Source: a virus
Virus record (IMG/VR): IMGVR_UViG_3300009109_000155
Location: 1-48,612 of that record
Length of the DNA stretch: 48,612 bases
Strand: one strand, 5' to 3'
Of the stretch, positions 23,206-30,823 are shown piece after piece (positions within the stretch are counted from its first letter, which is position 1; each line of letters starts with the position of its first letter). The notes under the pieces are model-generated. The model worked only from the letters and a program-made list of their open reading frames with translations, had not been told where the DNA came from and did no database searches. The position numbers and the translations under genes are program-made.

Positions 23206-23542
23206 TCTGTACGATTGCCCCATTTTCATTATCCTCATACACTTCTACTTGAGTAGCTCTATCAGGATAATATTCTTCTATATAATTTATAAGACTTTCT
23301 GCCATCATCTCACATGACTGGTAGTCTAGTTGTAATGTTCCAATATCATATTGCTTTTCTAATTCTCTTTTAAATAAAATGAATTCTACTTCTCTGTTGT
23401 CGTGCATGACTTCTAACGTAACATAGAAGTAAAAGATATGTCTGTGTGGATGTTGTAAAAACTCTACACCCGGTACATCTTTTGCATCAGGCCAACAATG
23501 TATTCCTTCTTTCTGAAAACTAACTTTAATAAACTTCTTCAT
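23189..23542 (-). CDS. Second T-fold (QueD/6-PTPS-like) protein
   Basis: 117 residues. HPHRHIFYFYVTLEV resembles the HxH strand of 6-pyruvoyl-tetrahydropterin synthases. CEMMAESLINYIEEYYPDR followed by VEVYEDNENGAIV matches the C-terminal helix and the ExxxNGA strand. It is shorter than QueD and seems to lack part of the middle. A divergent QueD paralogue, perhaps structural or specialised, is likely. ATGA overlap with the DpdA-like gene. Confidence 0.6.
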   Translation of the reverse strand: MKKFIKVSFQKEGIHCWPDAKDVPGVEFLQHPHRHIFYFYVTLEVMHDNREVEFILFKRELEKQYDIGTLQLDYQSCEMMAESLINYIEEYYPDRATQVEVYEDNENGAIVQNDLFN

Positions 23543-24807
23543 TCAAACATATCCTCCAAACTAACTGGCATTTCTTTAGCTACTGCCATTGACTTCATCG
23601 CTCCACCTAAATATTGATTCGTTTCCCAAGCCATATAATCACTTTTACTTTTTACATTATAGAGATTCCTGAACTGTCCGTCAAGTTTCATCTTACCAGT
23701 AAACTTTAAAAGGTCCTCCTTGTTCAACATCATTTGTTCTAAGTGTTGCATGAAGTTTCTAATTGACATTAATATAAAAGCTGTTCTAACATAAAGCCAC
23801 TTGTTCAAATTGCCGTATTTATCTTTAGCTTTTAAGCTAGGAGTATTTAATAACGTATGAAATTCGTCTAATTCTACGCCTAAATTGATCGTTTCCATGC
23901 AGTTTTGATACATTTCGCGATATAAATTAGACATCTGCCTACTAAACTTAGTTGTACCCTCACCTTGATAGAAAAGACCTGTCTCAACCGCCCTGCTGTG
24001 TGTAGTAGAGTCATAAGATATTTCTACATTATCATATAAACCATTTTGTACAAAGACCAAGTAAGGAATAATACGTCTTATAGAACCTACTCCCAATATA
24101 TGTAAGTGCATCTTATCTCGTGGCCACATCTTTGCTATTTCTGATGCAATAAATGATCTTTTAACATCTTCTAAAGGACCTGTTCCAAGAGCAGCTGCTC
24201 CCATTGCTACGCCACCGATCCTAGTGTGCCATTCACTTGGTATCTCATTCATTAAAGCTTCATACCATCTTAAATAGGTCTCTACATCGTTACCTTGTAA
24301 GATAATATATGGCTCACAGCTACTCTCTTCTTCATCAAATATTTCTAGTTGTCTTTTAACATTTTGGCCAGTTTTTTTAGCATAGTCTAAATAGTTTTCG
24401 TGATCAAAGATTCTGCCTTTAACATCGTTTCTTTCTGAACGGTCTCCTGTTAGTATTACAGGTATTTCATCAAAGCACATACCTACATTGGCTCCTTTAG
24501 CCTGATTCCTATATACTTTTTCTTTAAGTTCGTCTGTAATGTTCAATCCAAGTGTAACCATTTGAAGTCCACCTGAATCAGCATGGATACTATGTACTGC
24601 ATCGTGATATGGTTTAAATCTCTCACCAAAAGAATGTTCTGTATGTGCATTATAAAGTAATGAAAACTTATGACTGAATTGATCTTGTACTAATTTGTTT
24701 ATTAGCATTGAAACAATACCAGTATTCGTATCATCAAGAGCAATATTAGGATTACTCAAACGCATGTAAGAGGTTCCTGATACTACATAATCTAAAGTAT
24801 GTTTCAT
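23539..24807 (-). CDS. dpdA: DpdA-like transglycosylase (TGT superfamily)
   Basis: 422 residues from the ATG at 24807, a start confirmed by an ATGA overlap with the tiny gene upstream. HADSGGLQ (D77) is the TGT base-recognition motif. IGGVAMGAAALG, HLHILGVGS and SYDSTTHSR (D266, probable nucleophile) follow in TGT order. The CxCxxC zinc site of tRNA-acting TGTs is absent, as in phage DpdA proteins that insert 7-deazaguanines into DNA. FolE, QueD and QueE in the same transcript support this role. QueC is not in the window. Confidence 0.82.
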   Translation of the reverse strand: MKHTLDYVVSGTSYMRLSNPNIALDDTNTGIVSMLINKLVQDQFSHKFSLLYNAHTEHSFGERFKPYHDAVHSIHADSGGLQMVTLGLNITDELKEKVYRNQAKGANVGMCFDEIPVILTGDRSERNDVKGRIFDHENYLDYAKKTGQNVKRQLEIFDEEESSCEPYIILQGNDVETYLRWYEALMNEIPSEWHTRIGGVAMGAAALGTGPLEDVKRSFIASEIAKMWPRDKMHLHILGVGSIRRIIPYLVFVQNGLYDNVEISYDSTTHSRAVETGLFYQGEGTTKFSRQMSNLYREMYQNCMETINLGVELDEFHTLLNTPSLKAKDKYGNLNKWLYVRTAFILMSIRNFMQHLEQMMLNKEDLLKFTGKMKLDGQFRNLYNVKSKSDYMAWETNQYLGGAMKSMAVAKEMPVSLEDMFE

Positions 24808-24920
24808 GTTATCTGTGTATATAATGCGTACACCAAGAGCATTAGAATAATTGTCAAAGCCCAAAAGATATATTGTATTGGGAATGAAGTGTATAGTATT
24901 TTGTTTATTAATTTTCTCAT
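24804..24920 (-). CDS. 38-residue single-pass membrane peptide
   Basis: MRKLINKILYTSFPIQYIF then WALTIILMLLVYALYTQIT. A basic start is followed by one hydrophobic helix (about 17-34). It has ATGA overlaps at both ends: with the exonuclease stop and with the DpdA-like ATG. Such exact linkage is hard to get by chance. Function unknown. Confidence 0.68.
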   Translation of the reverse strand: MRKLINKILYTSFPIQYIFWALTIILMLLVYALYTQIT

Positions 24921-25444
24921 GTTTTTAATATCTCAATAAGTGTTTCTGCCTCAGCTTTAGCATCATCTAAAGCATTATGGTTATTTGATTTGGGTAAACG
25001 TTTATCTAAAACATTCATTAAAGTTCTTAAACAATAAATATCCCAAAACTTCCAAGGGTATTTGTCCCTGGCATCTCTGTTAGCATTCCAACCAGATAGT
25101 GTCATAGCGTTTTCCATTATAACAACATCAAAGTTGGCCCCTAGTCCCCAAATATTTCCTTCTTTAAAAAATGTAACGAATTTATCTATAGCTTCATCTA
25201 AAGGTAAAGGGTCTACTGTTAGTGCCTGTCTTGCTTGCATGTCTTGTTCTGCCCACCACTCTACTGTTAGTGGATCTATATGTAGGCCTGCTTCTTTACA
25301 TGTCTTTGCATCTACATTCACATAAAACTCATCTACTATTTCTAAATTCTCAATAGCTACTGCACCAATTGATACAATAGCTGCATTGGATCTAGTAGAA
25401 AGTGTTTCTAAATCTAATACTACTTGTCTGCTATAAATGTCCAC
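24917..25444 (-). CDS. dexA: DEDD 3'-5' exonuclease (DexA/Rv2179c-like)
   Basis: 175 residues. VVLDLETLST carries the first DxE pair, AAIVSIGAV follows, WGLGANFDVVIM holds the next Asp, and HNALDDAKAEAE the final H-x4-D. The order fits the Rv2179c-like group, which includes T4 DexA (227 residues). It degrades 3' ends of DNA or RNA. The start is a GTG at 25444 with AGGAG 8 nt upstream, overlapping folE by 14 nt. Confidence 0.83.
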   Translation of the reverse strand: MDIYSRQVVLDLETLSTRSNAAIVSIGAVAIENLEIVDEFYVNVDAKTCKEAGLHIDPLTVEWWAEQDMQARQALTVDPLPLDEAIDKFVTFFKEGNIWGLGANFDVVIMENAMTLSGWNANRDARDKYPWKFWDIYCLRTLMNVLDKRLPKSNNHNALDDAKAEAETLIEILKT

Positions 25445-26114
25445 CGTTCATCTCCTGCAACTTAATGTTGTCCATGAACTCCTCTTTTAATGAAGGATTC
25501 GTTTTTAATTCACCTTTTAAAACTGTTGTCTGTGTGCTACTATTACTAGCTTTGATGCCTCTATTTTCACAACACCCATGTCTTGCCTTAATATAAACAC
25601 CTACCGCCTTAGACTTTGTAAGTTTCTCAATTCTGTATGCTATCATTTCACATAATTCTTCTTGTAAGTGACCTCGTGATGCTAAATGCTGTGCCACTCT
25701 AGTATATTTAGACAGTCCAATTACTTCTTCTCCTGGCATACACGCCACATAACATACACCACTGACAGGTTGATGATGGTGTGAACACATACTCTTAATA
25801 TCCATTCTAACTACAATCAATTGATCATACTTTCCATCATTAGGAAATGCTGTTATCCTAGGATCGTTATCATATCTACCACCCATGATTTCTAATATAT
25901 ACATTTTTGCTAAACGTCTAGCTGTGTCTATACTATTAGGATCATTTTGCCTATCAATAATTAATGTATCTAAAACACCTTCAAACTTTTCAGTCAGTTC
26001 ATCTATTAAGTCTGACTTTTCAGTTGGACTAAGGTATTTTGATATGTTATCAGCTGCGTAATAGCGTTTACCGTCTACTTCCAGCCTCTGCCTTATTTTT
26101 TCACTTGTACTCAT
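25431..26114 (-). CDS. folE: GTP cyclohydrolase I (FolE)
   Basis: 227 residues from the ATG at 26114 (ATGA overlap with the PRTase). MCSHHHQPVSGVCYVACMPG holds the zinc Cys and catalytic His residues; GLSKYTRVAQHLASRGHLQEE is a FolE hallmark; HGCCENRG gives the second zinc Cys. It makes dihydroneopterin triphosphate from GTP, the first step to 7-deazaguanines and also to folate. Confidence 0.94.
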   Translation of the reverse strand: MSTSEKIRQRLEVDGKRYYAADNISKYLSPTEKSDLIDELTEKFEGVLDTLIIDRQNDPNSIDTARRLAKMYILEIMGGRYDNDPRITAFPNDGKYDQLIVVRMDIKSMCSHHHQPVSGVCYVACMPGEEVIGLSKYTRVAQHLASRGHLQEELCEMIAYRIEKLTKSKAVGVYIKARHGCCENRGIKASNSSTQTTVLKGELKTNPSLKEEFMDNIKLQEMNGGHL

Positions 26115-26533
26115 TTCTTCTCCCATGGAAATACTAACCATCTACTATCATTATAGAGTCTTTCGCCTTCAAAGTCAATACCCATGTCACCCTTTTTGGA
26201 GTAAAGTACAGCCCATTGACTTTCTGGAAAGACATTTCTAATTTGTTTTATTGTTAAACCACTATCACATATATCATCTACAAATAAAATATCGTTTGGA
26301 TCTTCTGTTGACATTAATGCTACTGATAGGGTATCTTTATTGTGGCCATCTCTAGTTTGCCATTGTAAAGGTTCAAAAGGAATGTCTAATGCCTGGGATA
26401 ATATAACTCCTGGAACAAGGCCGCCCCTGCTGATACCTACAATTTTTTTATAATTTCTCTCACTAATTCTTGCTGCTAAAAGGATACATATTTTGTGCAT
26501 TTCCTTCCAACCTATATAAATTTTGTCTGTCAT
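26111..26533 (-). CDS. Purine-type phosphoribosyltransferase
   Basis: 140 residues from the ATG at 26533 (ATGA overlap with the preceding membrane-protein gene). ISRGGLVPG is the PPi loop and ILFVDDICDSGLTI the PRPP-binding motif. The length and PWEKK end suggest xanthine/hypoxanthine-guanine PRTases. It could salvage guanine to feed GTP into FolE, which is inference. Confidence 0.88.
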   Translation of the reverse strand: MTDKIYIGWKEMHKICILLAARISERNYKKIVGISRGGLVPGVILSQALDIPFEPLQWQTRDGHNKDTLSVALMSTEDPNDILFVDDICDSGLTIKQIRNVFPESQWAVLYSKKGDMGIDFEGERLYNDSRWLVFPWEKK

Positions 26534-26742
26534 TTTGTAAACCACATTCTAATAGCGAAAACTCTAATAATTGCAATACATGTAAAACAACCTGTTAATA
26601 ATATTGATACTGTAAAGGTTGATAAAGCTAATACATCAATAAAAAGATATAAAAGCATCACACTAATAGGCCAATTAATTACTAACCCTGTAAAAACTGT
26701 AACCAACGATTCTTTAAGTGCTTGCTTCTGTCTCTTATTCAT
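26530..26742 (-). CDS. Small two-helix membrane protein
   Basis: 70 residues. MNKRQKQALKESLVTVF is a basic amphipathic start, followed by two hydrophobic segments (about 17-35 and 40-60) and a basic end. ATGA overlaps on both sides. Could be a holin-like or regulatory membrane protein; no function recognised. Confidence 0.78.
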   Translation of the reverse strand: MNKRQKQALKESLVTVFTGLVINWPISVMLLYLFIDVLALSTFTVSILLTGCFTCIAIIRVFAIRMWFTK

Positions 26743-26906
26743 AATTTAATTGCTAAAACCATTAGTATTGCTATCAATAAAATATTTGTTAAAAATATTT
26801 CAAAAGCAAGTATTGTATGATACCATACCCATCTGCTTTGATAGATTTCACTTTCCGTTGTGCCTCCTGCCTTTTTATCCATCCATTCTAATAATTTATT
26901 CTTCAT
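26739..26906 (-). CDS. Small membrane protein, 55 residues
   Basis: Starts MKNKLLEWMDKKAGGTTESE, soluble and charged, then one C-terminal hydrophobic helix (about 29-53, ending LMVLAIKL). The ATG directly follows the QueE stop and its TGA overlaps the next ATG. AGGAGG near codon 14 is internal and not an RBS. Function unknown. Confidence 0.7.
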   Translation of the reverse strand: MKNKLLEWMDKKAGGTTESEIYQSRWVWYHTILAFEIFLTNILLIAILMVLAIKL

Positions 26907-27785
26907 CTATGTGCCCCATGCGTTACCAAATAATGTTATGTGTAGTCTAGGGCTAAACTTATACCCTGTTTGCATACATGCTTCAGCAACATCTCTTTCT
27001 GTTAATGTTTGTTGTTCTAATGTAGCTCCTTCTGGCATACAATAAACAGCGTCTAACTTAACTCCTGCTTCTGTATATGCCTGAACAAACTCATCTACTT
27101 CTTTAAAGTCATCCATATCTCTGACTACAAATTTATTATATAAATGACTGTTATAAACCTTCTGCATTCCTAATAAAACCTCTGGAACCAATGCATCAAA
27201 CTGCTCTTCACCTGACAAACTTAATTTAGGTGATGTACTCCATGTCACATGTATATCCTCGCTTGTTTCATTAAAATAATCTATTAATTGTTGTTGTAAA
27301 TCTTGTGTCCCGTTAGTTTCAAAAGTAACATTTTTTAAACCAACTCCTTTACACATCTCTAATAGGGCTGGCCAACACCTTTGCCAACCCAATAGAGGTT
27401 CTCCACCTGTTATGACTAAATGGATGTCGTTCGCCTCATCAAACCTGCCGTTAGGTAATAGTTTAACAATACGATCAAAAACTTCTTCTAGTGTCTCTGT
27501 TAATTGTAAATGTTTATATTTCATAGCCCAGCTCGCAGAACTATCACACCCTACAGGTGTAACAGGTAATTCTTCTATGGCTTTGTATGCTTCTGGGTGG
27601 TTTTTATCTGCCCTAGGATCTGTAAAGTATGGCATTTCCTCTACAGGTATTATGTTATCTCTTTCTTGTCCGAAACCTCTACATTCAAAGTTGCAACCAA
27701 AGACTCGTAAGAATATACTAGGAACACCTACGAATCTTCCTTCACCTTGTATGCTATAAAATACTTCCGAATATCTAAGTTTCAT
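26907..27785 (-). CDS. queE: 7-carboxy-7-deazaguanine synthase QueE
   Basis: 292 residues. FYSIQGEGRFVGVPS is the QueE start signature. Radical SAM cysteines are C31 and C35 (GCNFEC) with a displaced third, C80 in VGCDSSASW, an insertion pattern that some QueE proteins show. ITGGEPLLGWQ is the GGE SAM motif. It converts 6-carboxytetrahydropterin to 7-carboxy-7-deazaguanine. A consensus-like promoter ends 8 nt before the ATG, so the mRNA may be leaderless. Confidence 0.92.
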   Translation of the reverse strand: MKLRYSEVFYSIQGEGRFVGVPSIFLRVFGCNFECRGFGQERDNIIPVEEMPYFTDPRADKNHPEAYKAIEELPVTPVGCDSSASWAMKYKHLQLTETLEEVFDRIVKLLPNGRFDEANDIHLVITGGEPLLGWQRCWPALLEMCKGVGLKNVTFETNGTQDLQQQLIDYFNETSEDIHVTWSTSPKLSLSGEEQFDALVPEVLLGMQKVYNSHLYNKFVVRDMDDFKEVDEFVQAYTEAGVKLDAVYCMPEGATLEQQTLTERDVAEACMQTGYKFSPRLHITLFGNAWGT

Positions 27786-27793
27786 TATGTGAT

Positions 27794-27823
27794 ATTATAT
27801 ATGATCAAACAACCAATTGTCAA
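27794..27823 (-). promoter_or_regulatory. Sigma70-type promoter abutting queE
   Basis: TTGACA (27823-27818), 18-nt spacer, TATAAT (27799-27794): both hexamers match consensus. The expected start site is within about 1-2 nt of the queE ATG at 27785. It fills the 38-nt gap after gene 55. Confidence 0.85.
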
Positions 27824-28420
27824 TTACTTACTTGCCCGTTTTGCCTTTTCTTCTTCTTCCCTAATTTTTTTGTCTAAATATTTTGGACGACGTGGTGTAA
27901 CCTTTTTACCTTCTTGGGCTTTATCTGCCTTTACATTGTCTGCTTCAAGCTGTTCAATAATTCCTCTCATATAACTAAGATATTCGTTGGAATGTTCTGA
28001 ACCATCAGCGCCTTGTGCTAAAATTTGTTCTATATCTAGACTCTTAATGTATTTAAATTTAGTTTCCATTTGACGTTTCTCTTTTTGGATACGTCTAATG
28101 AAAGCGTAGTATGTGATTTGTGTAAAGTACGCAAAAGGGTTTTTAGATTTAGCTGGATCAAAGTTGTCCATATATGTAAGACAATTTTCAATACCATCTA
28201 GAATCATTTCATCTCTAAATGTGTAGTTTACAAAGTTTGATTTGAAGGCCAAGTGGTTTGCTATTTTAACAAAGCACTCACCTATATAGTTTGTGACTTG
28301 TGGTTTTGGTTCCCCACATGCCTCAGCTTCTAATCTCTTTTCTCTATACGCGCTTATCTTTTCAAGGAATTCCTTGTTGTTTATATAGTGAGCCGAGTTA
28401 GGGTCTCTCCTTTTTGCCAT
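27824..28420 (-). CDS. 55: Late sigma factor gp55
   Basis: 198 residues (T4 185). The sigma region-2-like core is FRDEMILDGIENCLTYMDNF, DPAKSKNPFAYFTQITYYAF and IRRIQKEKRQ, close to T4 gp55. It directs host RNA polymerase to TATAAATA promoters, and at least ten such motifs occur here at gene starts. The C-terminus is Lys/Glu-rich. It follows the Sm-like gene and ends before a strong early promoter. Confidence 0.94.
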   Translation of the reverse strand: MAKRRDPNSAHYINNKEFLEKISAYREKRLEAEACGEPKPQVTNYIGECFVKIANHLAFKSNFVNYTFRDEMILDGIENCLTYMDNFDPAKSKNPFAYFTQITYYAFIRRIQKEKRQMETKFKYIKSLDIEQILAQGADGSEHSNEYLSYMRGIIEQLEADNVKADKAQEGKKVTPRRPKYLDKKIREEEEKAKRASK

Positions 28421-28429
28421 AATATACTC

Positions 28430-28840
28430 CTAATGTATTTTCTTTTCAAGAACAGCGTTAGCTAATTCCTCCAATAATTCTAAGTCTAATTCAGGTTCCT
28501 CTCTGGATTCTATAGGATCTTCTTCTATAAAGTCCCCTCTCCAGTCCGGTGTATTAAAATATATAGACTTAACCATTCTATAATAACCAGGAACAAAATT
28601 TTCTTGTAAGTTTGCTACTGTAATAACATTTCTTTTTTCTATAGAAAATATTTGCTCTTCTGATACTGCTATCCATGGACGTAAATTAATAGACTCTCCC
28701 AATATACCTTGTGGTGTAGGCATAATTTGTGGTACTAGCTCTATAGGATGTTCTATATTCACTACGTCATCTCCATAACTAATTTTGCCAACAAGAGTTG
28801 ATCCATCCATTAGTTTAACGATACTTATTTGTTCAGACAT
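28430..28840 (-). CDS. Sm/LSM-like phage protein, paralogue B
   Basis: 136 residues. SIVKLMDGSTLVGKISYGDD is the Sm1-like start, followed by IEHPIELVPQIMPTPQG. It has an acidic extra C-terminal part (DFIEEDPIESREEPELDLELL) absent from the paralogue at 1382-1720. It lies between uvsW and gene 55, overlapping uvsW by 8 nt. Function unknown. Confidence 0.7.
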   Translation of the reverse strand: MSEQISIVKLMDGSTLVGKISYGDDVVNIEHPIELVPQIMPTPQGILGESINLRPWIAVSEEQIFSIEKRNVITVANLQENFVPGYYRMVKSIYFNTPDWRGDFIEEDPIESREEPELDLELLEELANAVLEKKIH

Positions 28841-30290
28841 TTATTTTAACCAATTTATAATTAAACCCTTCTTCGTTATAAAGTTTAATCCTTTCTATTA
28901 AATGATTTAATGTATAGTTCTTGTGAGACTTCCATGATAAATCGTCTCCAATATCAAACAAGTTACATACAACCTTTTTGTCTCCTTTACGAAGTCCTCT
29001 ACCTATTGACTGTAAGTTTCTAATTCTACTTTTGCTTGGTGAGGCAAAGACAATATTATGTAGGTTCCTTATATTTATACCCGTAGAAAATGTGCCATAT
29101 GAGGCAATTATAATTGCGTTTTCTTCTTTTTCTGTTAATGCTCTTATTTCTTCTCTAGTTTCTGTGTCAGTGCCTCCATGGACAAAGAACACAGAACGAT
29201 CTTCATCTTTTAGCATGTTGTATAACACCTGTCCATGCTTTTCTACGAACTGAAATAGTAATAATGTATTGCCGTCTTGTGCTTTGGTTAGGTTTTTAAT
29301 AATTTCATTACGTTCAGGGTTAGTAACAAGCCAATCTATCTCTTCTTGATATGTTTTCTTTTTCATATCTTTCTTTTCAGCATCTTTATAATTTAATGTA
29401 CAACAAACAATTTTTAAGTTAGCTAATTGGTTATCATCCATTAATTTTTTAGTTGTAGTAACCTTATGTACTGGTCCAAATGTTCCTTCCAATACTAATT
29501 TATGAGTCTTTGTGCCGTCTAGTGTACCCGTAGTCCCGATCCTATAGGGTGTGTTAGTACATTTATTCATTAAAGTTGTAAGGGATTTAGCCTTAAATAA
29601 ATGAGCCTCATCGCCATAGAATACATCAAAGTCTTTGAACCATGCTTTTGGATACTTGTATATTGATTGCCATGTACTAATAGTTATTGGCCATTCATTA
29701 GTCTTATCTTTGCCACCATATATTCTATGACAGTTTTCTGAAACTTTCCACGGGTCTGCACTAGCATAGTCCTCAAAATCACCATACATCTGTTCTACTA
29801 ATGATGTTGTTGGTACTACAATAAGTTGCTTACGTCCTCTTGCTTGGTGATACCTTACAAGAGAATATATAATAAGAGACTTACCACTAGCAGTGGGAGA
29901 AAGAAGTAAAGATCTACCTTGTTTAATACAATGATCAACTGCGTCCCTCTGATAGTCCCTAATTTGAATCGCTTTTCCATTAGCATGTAACCTTAATGAG
30001 TCTGTTAATAATTTTACGTCTGTTTGTTCGCCAATTTTATCTATGTCTAATTCTATATCATATTCTAATGTGTTGGCAAACTCTTTTAAGTAAGGTAGTA
30101 ACCCTACATATAATTCCTTGGTGTATAAACTATATAGTCTTGCTTTACCGTCCCACATTCTGTTTCTATATAGTGGCATAAACCTAGCGCCTGGAACATC
30201 AAAAGTAAAGAAGTCACATATCTCTTGATCAGTACTCATGTCTGTATCTATTTTTAAATATACTGAATCCTTTTGTCTTACTTTTATCAA
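28833..30290 (-). CDS. uvsW: UvsW helicase
   Basis: 485-residue SF2 helicase (T4 503). Motif I is SPTASGKSLI, DEAH-type motif II YGDEAHLF, motif III TGTLDG, and the final GRGLRKGD. The N-terminus IKVRQKDSVYLKID aligns with T4 UvsW (MDIKV...), so the TTG at 30290 is the right start, a rare start codon. It resolves R-loops and branched DNA and drives the switch to recombination-dependent replication. Its RBS lies inside the element shared with gene 44. Confidence 0.95.
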   Translation of the reverse strand: MIKVRQKDSVYLKIDTDMSTDQEICDFFTFDVPGARFMPLYRNRMWDGKARLYSLYTKELYVGLLPYLKEFANTLEYDIELDIDKIGEQTDVKLLTDSLRLHANGKAIQIRDYQRDAVDHCIKQGRSLLLSPTASGKSLIIYSLVRYHQARGRKQLIVVPTTSLVEQMYGDFEDYASADPWKVSENCHRIYGGKDKTNEWPITISTWQSIYKYPKAWFKDFDVFYGDEAHLFKAKSLTTLMNKCTNTPYRIGTTGTLDGTKTHKLVLEGTFGPVHKVTTTKKLMDDNQLANLKIVCCTLNYKDAEKKDMKKKTYQEEIDWLVTNPERNEIIKNLTKAQDGNTLLLFQFVEKHGQVLYNMLKDEDRSVFFVHGGTDTETREEIRALTEKEENAIIIASYGTFSTGINIRNLHNIVFASPSKSRIRNLQSIGRGLRKGDKKVVCNLFDIGDDLSWKSHKNYTLNHLIERIKLYNEEGFNYKLVKINV

Positions 30291-30325
30291 AACTTTTTTT
30301 GCTCCAAAAAGGTCGTCATTTTTTT
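30282..30325 (-). promoter_or_regulatory. Leader element shared with gene 44 (copy 2, uvsW)
   Basis: AAAAAAAT, 8 variable bases, TTTTGGAGCAAAAAAAGTTT, then TGATAAAA, which overlaps the TTG start and first codons of uvsW. GGAG is 11 nt before the TTG. Spacing matches copy 1 except for one base. Confidence 0.6.
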
Positions 30326-30329
30326 CTCA

Positions 30330-30773
30330 CTATAAAAGGCCGTTAGTAAACTTGGTCCATTCAATAGCGTTTTTAATATCGAAGGAACGGCTATTTAAGG
30401 ACCTCATAACACCCTCTAATAGGGTTATACAAGTGTCTATATACTCTACTTTATCTGTTAATGTTATAACATCTGGATCTGTATCTAAGAAGTCATTCAT
30501 TTGATTATTTAAAGGAGCATTGCCTAGGTACTGATCCCAACCAAACTCATTAAGTTCTTGTTGAGTCAATTCTCCTCGATAATATCTCCACTTGAGACGT
30601 CTTAGGGTTAATAGGTTTGATTTGTTTTTTCGTAACTGTAATTTGAACGTGGATAACATACCTAAATACTTGGAATGTAGTTCTGGTATTTTAGTAGACT
30701 CTTGACCCAGATTTAACTCATCAATTTTGCAGTCTTCCTGCCACATTTCTTGTATTTCATTTAATTTAATCAT
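30330..30773 (-). CDS. uvsY: UvsY recombination mediator
   Basis: 147 residues (T4 137). Start LNEIQEMWQEDCKID, central LRRLKWRYYRGELT and end MRSLNSRSFDIKNAIEW follow T4 UvsY, including the SRxFxIKxxI pattern. It loads UvsX on gp32-coated DNA. A sigma70-like promoter ends 6 nt before the ATG, suggesting a leaderless transcript. Confidence 0.92.
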   Translation of the reverse strand: MIKLNEIQEMWQEDCKIDELNLGQESTKIPELHSKYLGMLSTFKLQLRKNKSNLLTLRRLKWRYYRGELTQQELNEFGWDQYLGNAPLNNQMNDFLDTDPDVITLTDKVEYIDTCITLLEGVMRSLNSRSFDIKNAIEWTKFTNGLL

Positions 30774-30779
30774 AACATA

Positions 30780-30808
30780 AGTATAGAGTATTTCTAACTA
30801 AGAATCAA
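30780..30808 (-). promoter_or_regulatory. Sigma70-type promoter abutting uvsY
   Basis: TTGATT (30808-30803), 17-nt spacer ending ACTC, TATACT (30785-30780). The predicted start coincides with the uvsY ATG at 30773. Confidence 0.75.
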
Positions 30809-30823
30809 GTAATAATAATACCG

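Noticed and set aside
24829-24857. TTGACA upstream of the DpdA-like gene as an early promoter
   Set aside because: At 17 nt spacing the -10 would be GGTGTA, which does not fit; the better TTATAT is too far. The sequence is also within the 38-codon membrane gene.
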